Shown here one piece after another: positions 15,868-24,880 of a stretch of DNA of 64,000 nucleotides. The notes under the pieces are model-generated. The model made no database searches. It had not been told where the DNA came from and worked only from the letters and a program-made list of their open reading frames with translations. Location of the stretch: the NCBI RefSeq assembly GCF_000576555.1, contig NZ_CP007145.1, positions 62,001 to 126,000 of the forward strand, read 5' to 3'. Source of the stretch: Hymenobacter swuensis DY53. GTDB lineage: Bacteria > Bacteroidota > Bacteroidia > Cytophagales > Hymenobacteraceae. Each line of letters begins with the position of its first letter. Position 1 is the stretch's first letter. The position numbers and the translations under genes are program-made.

Positions 15868-17100
15868 CTAAAATACCAGGCCCGCCACCAGAGCGGCTCC
15901 AACGATGAGGTAGGAGGGCACCTTCTCCCACAGCAGCAGCAGGAAGGTAGCGGCAATTAACACCAGATTGATGGGATGGTCGGGTAGCGGATGGTAAAGC
16001 AGGAAAGTGGCTGCGCACACCAGCCCGGCCGACACGGCGTTGATGCCTTCCAGGGATGCCTTTACCACCCGATACCGCTTAAGCTGGTCCCAGAACCGGA
16101 TCAGGAAAAAGATAAGCAACGTACCCGGCATAAAAATGCCGGCCGCGCCCACCAGCGCCCCCAACAGCTGCCCGTCGATGCCGCTGCCCTCCCGGCGCAT
16201 GGCCAGTGCCCCGATGTAGGAGGCGAAAGAGAAGTTCGGACCAGGCAGGGCCTGCACCATCCCCAAGCCCGACAGGAATTCTTCGGGAGAGAGATAATGC
16301 TTGAACTCTACAAACTCGGTGTAGAACAGCGGGGCTAATACCTGCCCGCCCCCAAACACGAGGCTCCCGTTGCGGTAGAAGTTCTCGAACAGGCGCACCG
16401 GGAGCCATTGGGTGTACTGGCCCAGCACGGCAGCCCCAATGAATATACCCAGCCACAGTAGAAAATTAGGCCACTCAATGCGCAGCGGTATTTTGGTTTC
16501 CTGGGGCATTTTGCGGTAGCGGAACGTGGTAATCAGGCCACCCGCCAATAGCAGAATAGGCATGAGCCACGGCACCTGAAACCGGTAGACCAGCATGGCG
16601 GCCACCACCATCAGGGCCACAGAGGTTTTGGTGTGAATCACCTTCTCGGCAATCTTGTAGGCCGAGTACGCCACGAAGCCCACCGCCACGGGCTGCACGT
16701 ATTGCACCAGACGGGCTACCTGTTCCTTATCCAGGTAGCTGATGGTGAGGCCGGCACAGGTCATAATGCACACAGCTGGCAGCATCCAGACCAGCAGCGT
16801 GAGATACGCCAGGTTAGGGCCGCCCAGCCGAAATCCAATGGCGGTAATAGTTTGAGTAGACGTGGGACCGGGCAGAATCTGGCATAAAGCGGTCAGCTCT
16901 AATAACTCGGCGGCGGTGAGGTAGCGGCGCTTATCCACCAGCAGCCGCAGCATCATGGCCAAGTGTGCCTGCGGCCCCCCGAAGGCGCTTAGGCCCAAGG
17001 CCGCCACATCCTTCAGGAAAATGAGGTTCCGCCCCCGCTTGACCTGTTTGGCGCGGCGGGGTGGAGGAGCCAGTTGAATATCATCTTGCGGTGGAACCAC
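15868..17100 (-). CDS. chromate transporter family (ChrA-like) membrane protein
   Basis: A polytopic protein of about 410 residues with the ChrA duplication: two homologous halves, the first with LGLSAFGGPQAHLAMM and ILPGPTSTQT, the second with FGGGQVLAPLFYTEFVE and ALPGPNFSFASYIG. The paired FGGP/FGGG and PGP motifs are diagnostic. Known members export chromate; others have no proven substrate. The frame continues to a TTG at 17148, but a -7-like TATCTTG lies inside those first codons. The GTG at 17100 is therefore preferred, leaving a leader of about 30 nt. It is a single gene with no other metal-resistance gene nearby. Confidence 0.82.
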   Translation of the reverse strand: MVPPQDDIQLAPPPRRAKQVKRGRNLIFLKDVAALGLSAFGGPQAHLAMMLRLLVDKRRYLTAAELLELTALCQILPGPTSTQTITAIGFRLGGPNLAYLTLLVWMLPAVCIMTCAGLTISYLDKEQVARLVQYVQPVAVGFVAYSAYKIAEKVIHTKTSVALMVVAAMLVYRFQVPWLMPILLLAGGLITTFRYRKMPQETKIPLRIEWPNFLLWLGIFIGAAVLGQYTQWLPVRLFENFYRNGSLVFGGGQVLAPLFYTEFVEFKHYLSPEEFLSGLGMVQALPGPNFSFASYIGALAMRREGSGIDGQLLGALVGAAGIFMPGTLLIFFLIRFWDQLKRYRVVKASLEGINAVSAGLVCAATFLLYHPLPDHPINLVLIAATFLLLLWEKVPSYLIVGAALVAGLVF

Positions 17101-17137
17101 GAAGGCAAGGGAGAGGAAGCGGGAAGAGAGTACCGGA

Positions 17138-17144
17138 CAAGATA
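17138..17144 (-). promoter_or_regulatory. candidate -7 element for the chromate-transporter-like gene
   Basis: The minus strand reads TATCTTG, matching the shorter Bacteroidota form TAnnTTG. It predicts a transcript start near 17132 and so favours the GTG start at 17100 over the TTG at 17148. Confidence 0.35.
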
Positions 17145-17211
17145 ACAAGTTGACCGCTCATCAACCCGGCTTATGTATCGGCCGGTTGCTTTTTTGCAGA
17201 GAAAAGAATAC

Positions 17212-17248
17212 AAAAAAGCGCCCGCCTTCCAGGGAAGATGGGCGCTTT
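17212..17248 (-). terminator. terminator of the 2OG-Fe oxygenase gene
   Basis: AAAGCGCCC (17215-17223) pairs with GGGCGCTTT (17240-17248), with inner TTCC/GGAA pairing and an A run on the left that is a U run on the minus strand. It is 20 nt after the oxygenase stop. Confidence 0.85.
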
Positions 17249-17268
17249 CAGGAAACATAAAAGCTGGA

Positions 17269-18246
17269 TTACTTCTTCTTGAGGCCCAGCTCAATCAGTC
17301 GCTCATTCAGGAATTCACCGGCCGTAATGTCGGCTTCCTTCTTGGGATTTTCGGCGGTTACGCAGTTTTCTAAGGCGGCCAAGCTCATTTCGGAGCGGGG
17401 GTGCATGAAGAATGGTACCGAGAAGCGCGAGGAGTTCATCTTCTCGCGGGCCGGGTTTACCACGCGGTGAATGGTGCTCTTGAGCACACCGTTGGTGAGG
17501 CGCTGGAGCATGTCGCCTACGTTCACCACAATTTGGTCGGGCAAGGCCGTAATCGGAATCCACTTGTCGTCGCGGCGCTTCACCTGCAGGCCATCAGCCG
17601 AAGCCCCCATCAGCAGCGTGATGAGGTTGATGTCGCCGTGCTCAGCGGCGCGGACAGCATCAGCCGGTACCGCATCCGGGTCTTCGATGGGGAAGTAATG
17701 AATGGGGCGCAAAATGCTGTTACCGTTACGCACCTTATCGTCGAAGTAGGTTTCCGGTAGTTTCAGGTACAGGGCAATGGCGCGCAGCACGTCCTTGCCG
17801 GCGGCTTCCAGCGTGCGGTACGTGGTGAACGTGCTCTTGTGGAAACCTTCCACTTCACTTGGCCAGATGTTGGCCGGATATTCTTTGCCGATGGGGTCGG
17901 TGTTGTCTTCTACTTCCTGGCCCACATGGTAAAACTCCTTCAGGTCGCCGGTGTTGCGTCCCTTGGCGTGCTCCTTGCCCTTGCTCACGTAGCCGCGCTG
18001 GCCTGCCAACTCGGGCTTCTCGTACTGCTGCTTTACGTCGTCGGGCAGCGAGAAGAACGATTTTACGTCGGCGTAGAGGGCTTGGGTCTGCTCATCGGTG
18101 AGGCCGTGATTTTTGAGGGCCACGAAACCGATATTCTGGTAGGCTTCGCCGAGTTGTTGAACGAAGCGGGCTTTGCGCTCCGGGTCGCCGGAACGGAAAT
18201 CAGCCAAATCGAGGGACGGAATTTCGTCCAGCAGCTTTTCTTCCAT
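17269..18246 (-). CDS. isopenicillin-N-synthase-like 2-oxoglutarate/Fe(II) oxygenase
   Basis: A 325-residue non-haem iron oxygenase. The N-terminal DIOX_N region (about residues 8-120) contains EAYQNIGFVALKNHGL. The catalytic double-stranded beta-helix (about 170-290) holds the iron ligands His and Asp in EHGDINLITLL and the distal His in STIHRVVNP. RFSVPFF then supplies the Arg and Ser that bind 2-oxoglutarate. This matches the plant-type/IPNS superfamily, whose members hydroxylate or desaturate small molecules. No neighbour identifies the substrate; it appears to be a single gene with its own terminator. A TACCTTG motif about 45 nt upstream may be its promoter. Confidence 0.88.
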   Translation of the reverse strand: MEEKLLDEIPSLDLADFRSGDPERKARFVQQLGEAYQNIGFVALKNHGLTDEQTQALYADVKSFFSLPDDVKQQYEKPELAGQRGYVSKGKEHAKGRNTGDLKEFYHVGQEVEDNTDPIGKEYPANIWPSEVEGFHKSTFTTYRTLEAAGKDVLRAIALYLKLPETYFDDKVRNGNSILRPIHYFPIEDPDAVPADAVRAAEHGDINLITLLMGASADGLQVKRRDDKWIPITALPDQIVVNVGDMLQRLTNGVLKSTIHRVVNPAREKMNSSRFSVPFFMHPRSEMSLAALENCVTAENPKKEADITAGEFLNERLIELGLKKK

Positions 18247-18664
18247 GATGAAAAAATGAGGTACTTAAGGGGGGACTCTGGGTACTCTGCAAGGTACGAC
18301 AAAAGGCCGTATTGCCGGATATCCGGCCCATATACGCAGTTGGTCCGGAAAGTGCAGAGTGCAACTTTCTTCGGGTAAGCTGCGTCTGTGACCCTTGCGC
18401 CCAAAATAGGATTGTTTCCCGGCGATAGGATTCTCTTATTGGGCGTCTCGCTCCCGTAATAGGTCGGCTCGGGGGACAATCAATAGTGTAACTTGTTTCT
18501 TTTTACGCCACAAAACTCTGTAGTACGTGCCAGACGGACGTATTTGGGGGCTACCTTTCCGGGAACAGCGAAACTTACAACCACGTTAGGACGTCTTCAG
18601 AGTTCTGACCGTGTGGTTTAGCTTCTAATGTTCTCCCAAAGGCGTCCGACTTGACCTTGATTGT
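18247..18664. other. divergent intergenic region with possible promoter
   Basis: This is a 418-bp gap between divergent genes. On the minus strand TACCTTG (near 18286-18293) is a candidate -7 element for the oxygenase. On the plus strand TACCTTTC at about 18552 is one base from TAnnTTTG but lies more than 100 nt from the OmpA-family start. No gene or RNA is recognised. Confidence 0.35.
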
Positions 18665-20710
18665 ATGAACGTTACAAAAATACTGTTGTCGCTGGGGTTG
18701 ATTGTGGGAGGGAGCAGGCTGGCGCAGGCGCAGCATGCCGTGTGGGCAAGTAAAGTGGTGGCAGTATCATCACAAAAGGCCGAGGGCAAGGAGCCGTTCT
18801 CGCCTGAAAAGGTATTAGGCGAGCCGAATGCTACCCCGCTGGGCCAGGCTAATAACGAGGCCTGGATTCCGAAGAAGGAAGGCAACAACGAGTTTATTGA
18901 AATCCGATTCGGCAAGTCGGTGGTGGCGCGGCAGGTTACTGTTGTAGAAAACTTCAACCCCGGTTCCGTAACCAAGATAGAATTGGTAGATACCCGGGGC
19001 ACCAAGCACGAAGTATATACCAATGACAGCCCCGGCCCCATTCCGGAACAGTTCCGGACGCTGCAGATTACGTTTTCGCCGGGCACTTACCGCACCATTG
19101 GGGTAGTTGTCACGATGAATACCAAGGCCGTAAACGGGGTCAACCAGATTGACGCCATCGGGGTGGCCGACGTGGCCGAGGCCATGGTAAAAAAGGAATT
19201 CAAGAACGAGCAGAGCGGGGTAAGCTTCGACTCCGCTATGGTGAACCTGGGGCCCAACGTCAACTCCAAGTACGTGGATACGCACCCGGTTATTTCGCCC
19301 GATGGCCGTACGCTGTTCTTTGCCCGCCAGGAAAGCCCCCAGAACGTGGGGGGCGCAAAGGATGCGCAGGATGTGTGGTTAAGCTCGTTGGGCAACGCGG
19401 AAAAGAAAGTCTGGAACCAGGCCAAGAATATTGGCAGCCCCATCAACACCCCCCGCGACCCGAATGGGGTAGCTTCCGTGTCGGCTAATGGCCAGCAGCT
19501 GCTGGTGATTGGGGTGTACGAGCCGGATGGCTCCATCGTGCCGAAAGGCCCAAGCCTCACGCGCCGCACGGCTACCGGCTGGACCAAGCCGGAGAAGGTG
19601 GAAATTGAGGATTATTACAACGACGACGCCGAAAACGTTGACTTCTTCCTGGCTACCTCGGGGAAGGTGATGCTGATGGCAGTAGACCGCAAAGACGGGC
19701 AGGGAGAGCAGGATCTGTACGTGAGCTTTATGAAGGCCGACGGCAAAACCTGGAGCAAGCCCCGCAATCTGGGCACTACCATCAACACCAAAAGGCCCGA
19801 GTTTGCCCCCTTCCTAGCCTCCGATGGCAAGACGCTATACTTCGCCTCGGAAGGCCACGGCGGTTACGGTAAGAGTGACCTGTTCTACAGCAAGCGGCTG
19901 GATGACAGCTGGGTGAACTGGAGCAAGCCGCGTAACCTGGGCCCCAGCGTCAACTCCCCCGATTTTGATGCCTACTACACCGTTTCAGCGGCGGGCGAGG
20001 ATGCCTACCTGGTTTCAGACCGCAACGGTACGGGCGGCTCGAAGGATATTTTTCGCATCAGCCTGAAGCCCACGTTCCGGCCCGAAATTGTGACGCTGGT
20101 ACGCGGTAAAGTGTTGGATGCCTCCAGCAAGAAGCCGGTAGCCGCCACTATTCGCTATGAAAACCTGCTGACCGGTGAGGAAATTGGGGTGGCCGAAACC
20201 AGCCCGATTGATGGCTCTTATACCATTGTGCTGCCTTCCGGGGCGCATTACGGCTACCGCGCCGAGGCCAAGGACTACCTGGCCGAATCAGATAACCTGG
20301 ACGTAACGGACCGCCAGAAGTACTCCGAAATCAACCAGGATTTGTATTTGGTGCCGTTTGCGGTGGGCCAGAGCATCAAGCTCAACAACATCTTCTTCGC
20401 CCAGAGCAAGTACTACCTGCGCGAAAACTCCTACCCGGAGCTGCTGCGCTTAGTACGCATTCTGAAGGATTACCCGCAGGTGGAAATCAAGCTGGAAGGC
20501 CACACCGATAACCAGGGCGACCCGGCCCTGAACGTGAAGCTGAGCCTGGACCGGGTGAATGAGGTGAAAAAGTACCTAGTGCAGAAAGGTATTGCCGGGA
20601 CCCGTATTACCACCGAAGGATACGGTGGCAGCAAGCCCATTGCCAGCAACGAACAGGAAGAAACCCGCAAGCTCAACCGCCGCGTAGAATTCCGAATTAC
20701 CAAGAAGTAA
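18665..20710 (+). CDS. OmpA-family outer-membrane protein with discoidin-like and PD40 beta-propeller regions
   Basis: A 681-residue cell-envelope protein. After a signal peptide (about 1-22) a discoidin-like beta-sandwich (about 25-165) contains NEFIEIRFGKSVVARQVTVVE. Then come PD40/WD40-like propeller blades (about 195-480), seen as PVISPDGRTLFFARQES and FAPFLASDGKTLYFASEG. A short carboxypeptidase-regulatory-like module (about 480-560) follows. The C-terminal OmpA domain (about 575-681) has the peptidoglycan-binding GHTDNQGDPALNVKLSLDRV and NRRVEF. It probably anchors the outer membrane to peptidoglycan while displaying a binding propeller. Similar PD40-OmpA proteins are abundant in Bacteroidota; the ligand is unknown. 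Confidence 0.88.
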   Translation: MNVTKILLSLGLIVGGSRLAQAQHAVWASKVVAVSSQKAEGKEPFSPEKVLGEPNATPLGQANNEAWIPKKEGNNEFIEIRFGKSVVARQVTVVENFNPGSVTKIELVDTRGTKHEVYTNDSPGPIPEQFRTLQITFSPGTYRTIGVVVTMNTKAVNGVNQIDAIGVADVAEAMVKKEFKNEQSGVSFDSAMVNLGPNVNSKYVDTHPVISPDGRTLFFARQESPQNVGGAKDAQDVWLSSLGNAEKKVWNQAKNIGSPINTPRDPNGVASVSANGQQLLVIGVYEPDGSIVPKGPSLTRRTATGWTKPEKVEIEDYYNDDAENVDFFLATSGKVMLMAVDRKDGQGEQDLYVSFMKADGKTWSKPRNLGTTINTKRPEFAPFLASDGKTLYFASEGHGGYGKSDLFYSKRLDDSWVNWSKPRNLGPSVNSPDFDAYYTVSAAGEDAYLVSDRNGTGGSKDIFRISLKPTFRPEIVTLVRGKVLDASSKKPVAATIRYENLLTGEEIGVAETSPIDGSYTIVLPSGAHYGYRAEAKDYLAESDNLDVTDRQKYSEINQDLYLVPFAVGQSIKLNNIFFAQSKYYLRENSYPELLRLVRILKDYPQVEIKLEGHTDNQGDPALNVKLSLDRVNEVKKYLVQKGIAGTRITTEGYGGSKPIASNEQEETRKLNRRVEFRITKK

Positions 20711-20713
20711 ACC

Positions 20714-20866
20714 CCGTCAGTGCGAGCGGAGCAATCCTTCTTTTCTTGAGCGCGAAACGCTAATTCATTAAAAAGCCCCTGACGTCCATCTTGGCGTCAG
20801 GGGCTTTTTAGTTGATCAAGGCTGCAAACAAATAACAAGGAAGGATTGCTTCGCTCGCACTGACGG
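20714..20866. repeat. nested-palindrome terminator repeat, copy 2
   Basis: The outer arms 20714-20740 and 20840-20866 are complementary over 27 bases with one mismatch (consensus CCGTCAGTGCGAGC, then GAGCAATCCTTC). They enclose the terminator at 20770-20809. It lies between convergent OmpA-family and floA genes. The internal stem is the same AAGCCCCTGACG as in copy 1, and the sequence before the stem is also similar (TGAGCG and ATTCA in both). Confidence 0.85.
20770..20809. terminator. bidirectional terminator inside repeat copy 2
   Basis: A 15-bp stem, 20770-20784 with 20795-20809, has A5 on the left and T5 on the right. It can terminate both convergent genes. Confidence 0.88.
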
Positions 20867-20869
20867 AAG

Positions 20870-21871
20870 TTAGCTCATCCGGCCCTCGTCGCGGCCGGGT
20901 TTGATGCTGCTGCTTTGGCCGCCGGGGTTGGCAATGGAGTCGCGCATGTCGGTGTCGGCCTGCACGTTGCGCATCTTGTAGTAATCCATCACGCCTAAGT
21001 TGCCCGAGCGAAAGGCTTCGGCAATGGCTTTCGGAATTTCGGCTTCGGCCTGCACAACGAGGGCCTTGGCTTCCTGGGTTTTGGCGCGATTTTCCTGTTC
21101 CACGGCTACGGCCATGGCGCGGCGTTCCTCGGCCTTGGCTTCGGCTACCTTGAGGTCGGCGGTAGCCTGGTCGATTTGCAGCTTGGCCCCGATGTTTTCT
21201 CCAATGTCGATATCGGCAATATCAATGGAGAGAATTTCGAAGGCAGTGCCGGCATCGAGTCCCTTGCTGAGCACCAGCTTGGAAATCTTATCGGGGTTTT
21301 CGAGTACCTCCTTGTGGGAGCGAGACGAGCCGATGCTGGTCACGATGCCCTCGCCCACGCGGGCCAGAATGGTTTCCTCGCCGGCGCCACCTACCAGTTG
21401 AGTGATATTAGCACGGACCGTAATGCGGGCCTTGGCAATGAGCTGAATCCCATCCTGGGCCACGGCGGCCACGTTGGGCGTGTTGATTACTTTGGGGTTC
21501 ACACTGGTGGTCACGGCCTCAAACACGTCGCGCCCGGCCAGGTCGATGGCGGTGGCCTGCTTGAAGGTGAGCGGAATGTTGGCCTTATCGGCGGAAATCA
21601 GGGCCTTAATGACGCTGGGAATATTGCCACCGGCCAAGTAGTGGGTTTCCAGGTCGTTGGCGGTCAACTCCAGGCCAGCCTTGGTGCTGGTGATGAGGGA
21701 GTTCACAATCAGGGACGGCGGCACTTTGCGCACCCGCATGAACGCCAGCTGGAACAGGCTCACCTTCACCCCCGAGAACAACGCCGTAATCCAGAGGCTG
21801 ATGGGGAAGAAGTAGAGAAAGACCAGTAACACAATGCCGCCCACAATGAGCGGAAACAGAGGGAAATCCAT
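20870..21871 (-). CDS. floA: flotillin-like protein FloA
   Basis: A 333-residue membrane-scaffold protein. Residues 5-35 are a hydrophobic hairpin that inserts into the membrane. The PHB/SPFH domain follows ([57 protein letters not shown]). The C-terminal part is a coiled coil of Ala/Glu repeats ([18 protein letters not shown]). FloA proteins organise functional membrane microdomains. The gene follows nfeD on the same strand, the standard pair, with an unusual 135-bp word-repeat spacer between them. Confidence 0.94.
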   Translation of the reverse strand: MDFPLFPLIVGGIVLLVFLYFFPISLWITALFSGVKVSLFQLAFMRVRKVPPSLIVNSLITSTKAGLELTANDLETHYLAGGNIPSVIKALISADKANIPLTFKQATAIDLAGRDVFEAVTTSVNPKVINTPNVAAVAQDGIQLIAKARITVRANITQLVGGAGEETILARVGEGIVTSIGSSRSHKEVLENPDKISKLVLSKGLDAGTAFEILSIDIADIDIGENIGAKLQIDQATADLKVAEAKAEERRAMAVAVEQENRAKTQEAKALVVQAEAEIPKAIAEAFRSGNLGVMDYYKMRNVQADTDMRDSIANPGGQSSSIKPGRDEGRMS

Positions 21872-21879
21872 AGGGGATT

Positions 21880-21995
21880 GGGTGAATGGTTGGACTGGTG
21901 GAGTGCTGAAGGGTTAGACTGCTGGACTGTTGAATGGGGAATTGGTGGGCATTGGATGGGTGAGGTGTTGAAACTGCCTGATGCAACCATTCAGC
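21880..21995 (-). repeat. word-repeat spacer between nfeD and floA
   Basis: Read in the direction of transcription, this stretch is made of short related words such as CCATTCA, CCAATCC, AGTCCA and TTCAGCACTCC. It contains very little G and lies directly upstream of the floA start. A short complementary GGCTGAATGG lies at the nfeD end (about 21991-22000). It has the same composition as the 3' arms of the sugar-cluster spacers but is longer and less symmetrical. Confidence 0.6.
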
Positions 21996-22006
21996 CATCC
22001 TCTCGC

Positions 22007-22477
22007 TTACCCGTGCACCTGCTCCACTACAATGCGGTTCTGCTCGATGCTAAGCACGCGTACTTCGGCCCCGGCCGAGACAAACTCGCCCCGGGTCGTG
22101 ACCTCGCGCCGGTCTTCTTGGAACAGCACAGTGCCAGCCGGGCGCAAGGCCGAGAGGGCGCGGCCGGTGGTGCCGGGCGGCACGTCGGGGTGGCGCACAT
22201 CGTGTACGCGGGCGTGGTTGACCTGTGTGAGGGCCACGCGGTTGAGGTTTTTGGGCCGCAGCCCCAGGTACACCAGCAGCCCGGTGACTACCAGAGAACC
22301 TCCCAGCAGCACATGCCCGGTGGCGCTGCCCAGGTCGCGGTAGCCAAACCAGATGCCGGCTGCTAGGAGCCCAAAGCCCACCAAGCCCACCACCGTGGTA
22401 CCGGGAATGAAGATGACTTCGGCCGCCAGAAAGGCCAGCCCGAAGAGCAGAAGCAAGGCAATCGTAAGCCAGTCCAT
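22007..22477 (-). CDS. nfeD: NfeD-family membrane protein
   Basis: A 156-residue short NfeD protein. Residues 1-75 hold about three transmembrane helices (IALLLLFGLAFLAAEVIFIPGTTVVGLVG is typical), and the C-terminal 75 residues form the OB-fold domain, seen in PPGTTGRALSALRPAGTVLF and SAGAEVRVLSIEQNRIVVE. Short NfeD proteins pair with flotillins, and floA follows downstream here. The frame extends upstream, but the ATG at 22477 gives the family N-terminus MDWLTIALLLLFG and avoids overlapping the divergent Gre-like gene. Confidence 0.92.
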   Translation of the reverse strand: MDWLTIALLLLFGLAFLAAEVIFIPGTTVVGLVGFGLLAAGIWFGYRDLGSATGHVLLGGSLVVTGLLVYLGLRPKNLNRVALTQVNHARVHDVRHPDVPPGTTGRALSALRPAGTVLFQEDRREVTTRGEFVSAGAEVRVLSIEQNRIVVEQVHG

Positions 22478-22583
22478 AGGAGTAAGGGAGGTTGGTTGCG
22501 GAAAAGATACGCAAACCCGGCACACCGGCGGCTTTAGTGCCGGCCGGTAACCCGCCCGGCGGCTGCCCGTTAGGTAGAAGCCT

Positions 22584-23108
22584 ATGAGCCGTGCATTTAC
22601 CAAGGAAGATGATTCCCTCGAAGCCCCTATTATCCCGTCCCGGGCCGCCCTGCCGCCGGGTACGCCCAACTACGTCACGCCTGTAGGCCTGGAGCAACTC
22701 CGGCAGGAACTCACCGAGCTGGAAGCGGCCCGTTCTGCTGCCGAAGCCAACCGTGAAAACGAAGCTGACCGTACCCGCCTGCTCACGCTGCTCAACGGGC
22801 AGCTCAGCCAGCTGCAAGCTCGCCTCAATACCGCGCGGCTGGTTGACCCGCGTAGCCAGCCTGCGCAGGAGGTGCGCTTCGGGGCCACGGTGGTGCTGCG
22901 GCCCGTTGGGAGCAAAGGCCCAACGCGCCAGTTCACCATTGTAGGGGTAGATGAAGCGTCCGTAGCTGAGGGCAAAGTAGCCTTTGTGGCCCCCATTGCC
23001 CGCGCTGTGCAGGGTGCCAAGCTGGGGCAACGGCTTACACTGCATCTGGGGGCCAAACCCGAGGAAGTGGAAGTCGGCAGCATCACCTACGACCCCGGCA
23101 CCAGTTGA
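22584..23108 (+). CDS. GreA/GreB-family transcription factor
   Basis: A 174-residue protein with Gre architecture. After a variable N-terminus a coiled-coil hairpin (about residues 35-85) runs from TPVGLEQLRQELTELEAARS. The C-terminal FKBP-like domain (about 100-174) follows, with VRFGATVVLRPVGSKGPTRQFTIVGVDEA. Gre factors enter the secondary channel of RNA polymerase and stimulate cleavage of backtracked RNA. The acidic pair expected at the coiled-coil tip is not clearly conserved (the tip region reads NRENEADRTR), so this may be one of the Bacteroidota Gre paralogues with altered activity. It is a single gene convergent with proS. Confidence 0.85.
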   Translation: MSRAFTKEDDSLEAPIIPSRAALPPGTPNYVTPVGLEQLRQELTELEAARSAAEANRENEADRTRLLTLLNGQLSQLQARLNTARLVDPRSQPAQEVRFGATVVLRPVGSKGPTRQFTIVGVDEASVAEGKVAFVAPIARAVQGAKLGQRLTLHLGAKPEEVEVGSITYDPGTS

Positions 23109-23114
23109 ACCCCC

Positions 23115-23158
23115 AACTAAAAACGGGAGCTGCCTACTGGCAGCTCCCGTTTTTAGTT
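23115..23158. terminator. bidirectional terminator with a perfect 20-bp stem
   Basis: 23115-23134 pairs perfectly with 23139-23158 around the loop TACT. Because the stem includes A5 and T5 it serves as an intrinsic terminator for both the Gre-like gene and proS. Confidence 0.9.
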
Positions 23159-23217
23159 ATTTCACCTTTCGGCCTGAAGCAGGCAAAGAAATCCGTGCAA
23201 TCCGAAAAATTTGTGAT

Positions 23218-24693
23218 TTAGTAGGCCCGGGCGAAGTGGGCGCGACGCGTGCTGGGCCGGCCGGTGAGGATGCAGACGCCTTCCTCCTCCGGCTCGGCCA
23301 GGGCCAGGCAGCGGATGGTGGCTTTAGTTTCCTCCTTGATGCGCTCCTCTGTTTCGGACGTGCCATCGTAGTGGGCCACCACGAAGCCGCCCTTGCCGTC
23401 GAGAACCTGCTTGAACTCCTCGTAGGTTTCTACGCGAGTCGTGCGCTCCTCCCGGAAGTGCAGGGCCCGCTGGTAGATGTTCTTCTGGATGTCCTGCAAC
23501 AGCTGGTCCACGCTGTTTACAATGTCGGCCAAAGGCAGGGTCAGCTTCTCCTTGGTGTCGCGGCGGGCTACTTCCAGGGTGCCGGCGTCCAGGTCGCGCA
23601 TGCCTACGGCAATGCGTACGGGCACACCTTTCAACTCCCACTCGGCAAACTTGAAGCCGGGCCGCTCGGTGTCCCGGTCATCAATCTTCACCGAAATGCC
23701 GCGCTCAATCAGGCCCATCTGCATGGGCCGGATGCGCTCCAGTAGCTCGTCGAGCTGGCCGGTTTTGTAAATTGGGATGATAACTACTTGAATAGGAGCC
23801 AGCTTGGGCGGCAATACCAGGCCCTCGTCATCGGAGTGGGCCATGACCAGAGCGCCCATCAGGCGGGTGCTTACGCCCCAGCTGGTGCCCCACACGTACT
23901 CCAAACCGCCGGCTTTGTTGGCAAACTGCACATCGAAGGCCTTGGCGAAGTTCTGGCCCAGGAAGTGAGAGGTACCAGCTTGCAGGGCTTTGCCGTCCTG
24001 CATCAGGCCCTCGATGCAATAGGTTTCCACGGCTCCGGCAAACCGCTCGTTTTCGGTTTTTACGCCTTTCACCACGGGCAGGGCCAGCCATTCCTCGGCA
24101 AATTGAGCGTACACGTCCAGCATCTGGCGGGTTTCGGCCAGGGCTTCCTCGGCGGTGGCGTGGGCCGTGTGGCCTTCCTGCCACAGGAACTCGGCGGTGC
24201 GCAGAAACAGGCGGGTGCGCATTTCCCAGCGCACTACGTTGGCCCACTGGTTGATGAGCAGCGGCAGGTCGCGGTAGCTCTGAATCCAACCTTTGTAAGT
24301 GCTCCAGATGATGGCCTCCGAGGTGGGACGCACAATCAGCTCCTCTTCCAGCTTGGCGTTAGGGTCCACGCGCAGCTTGCCGGGCCGGTCGGGGTCGTTT
24401 TGGAGGCGGTAGTGGGTAACCACGGCGCACTCCTTGGCGAAACCTTCGGCGTTTTTTTCCTCGGCCTCAAACAGGCTTTTGGGGACAAATAGTGGGAAGT
24501 AGGCGTTCTGGTGGCCCGTGCGCTTGAACATATCATCCAGGGTGCGCTGCATCTTCTCCCAGATGGCGTAGCCGTAGGGCTTAATAACCATGCAGCCCCG
24601 CACCGAGGAGTTTTCGGCCAGACCGGCGCGTTTCACCAACTCGTTGTACCACAAGGAATAATCTTCGGTACGCTTGGGCAAACTTTTGCTCAT
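23218..24693 (-). CDS. proS: prolyl-tRNA synthetase (short, eukaryote/archaeon-like type)
   Basis: A 491-residue class II aminoacyl-tRNA synthetase that charges tRNA-Pro. The ATG at 24693 gives [20 protein letters not shown]. Class II motifs are visible: motif 2 in [24 protein letters not shown] and motif 3 in [18 protein letters not shown] continuing to the anticodon-binding domain. It lacks the large editing insertion of E. coli-type ProS and ends in ARAY, as in the type 3 (eukaryote/archaeon-like) enzymes that many Bacteroidota carry. A possible extension to 24813 is not supported by family starts. Confidence 0.96.
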   Translation of the reverse strand: MSKSLPKRTEDYSLWYNELVKRAGLAENSSVRGCMVIKPYGYAIWEKMQRTLDDMFKRTGHQNAYFPLFVPKSLFEAEEKNAEGFAKECAVVTHYRLQNDPDRPGKLRVDPNAKLEEELIVRPTSEAIIWSTYKGWIQSYRDLPLLINQWANVVRWEMRTRLFLRTAEFLWQEGHTAHATAEEALAETRQMLDVYAQFAEEWLALPVVKGVKTENERFAGAVETYCIEGLMQDGKALQAGTSHFLGQNFAKAFDVQFANKAGGLEYVWGTSWGVSTRLMGALVMAHSDDEGLVLPPKLAPIQVVIIPIYKTGQLDELLERIRPMQMGLIERGISVKIDDRDTERPGFKFAEWELKGVPVRIAVGMRDLDAGTLEVARRDTKEKLTLPLADIVNSVDQLLQDIQKNIYQRALHFREERTTRVETYEEFKQVLDGKGGFVVAHYDGTSETEERIKEETKATIRCLALAEPEEEGVCILTGRPSTRRAHFARAY

Positions 24694-24880
24694 GTTCAGA
24701 GGTATCTTTGAGTAAGTGAAAAAGTTCCTTTTTTGGTACAAGATTTGAAGTAGGAAAAAGGCACCGTTTCGGTGCCAAATTACGTTATTAAATCCGGAGG
24801 AACTGAGGGCCAACGGCCTGCGCCGCTCCGGTTCACCTTCGTTCTCCGTCTTCCTGATCCAACTTTACGCGTAAGCAGCC

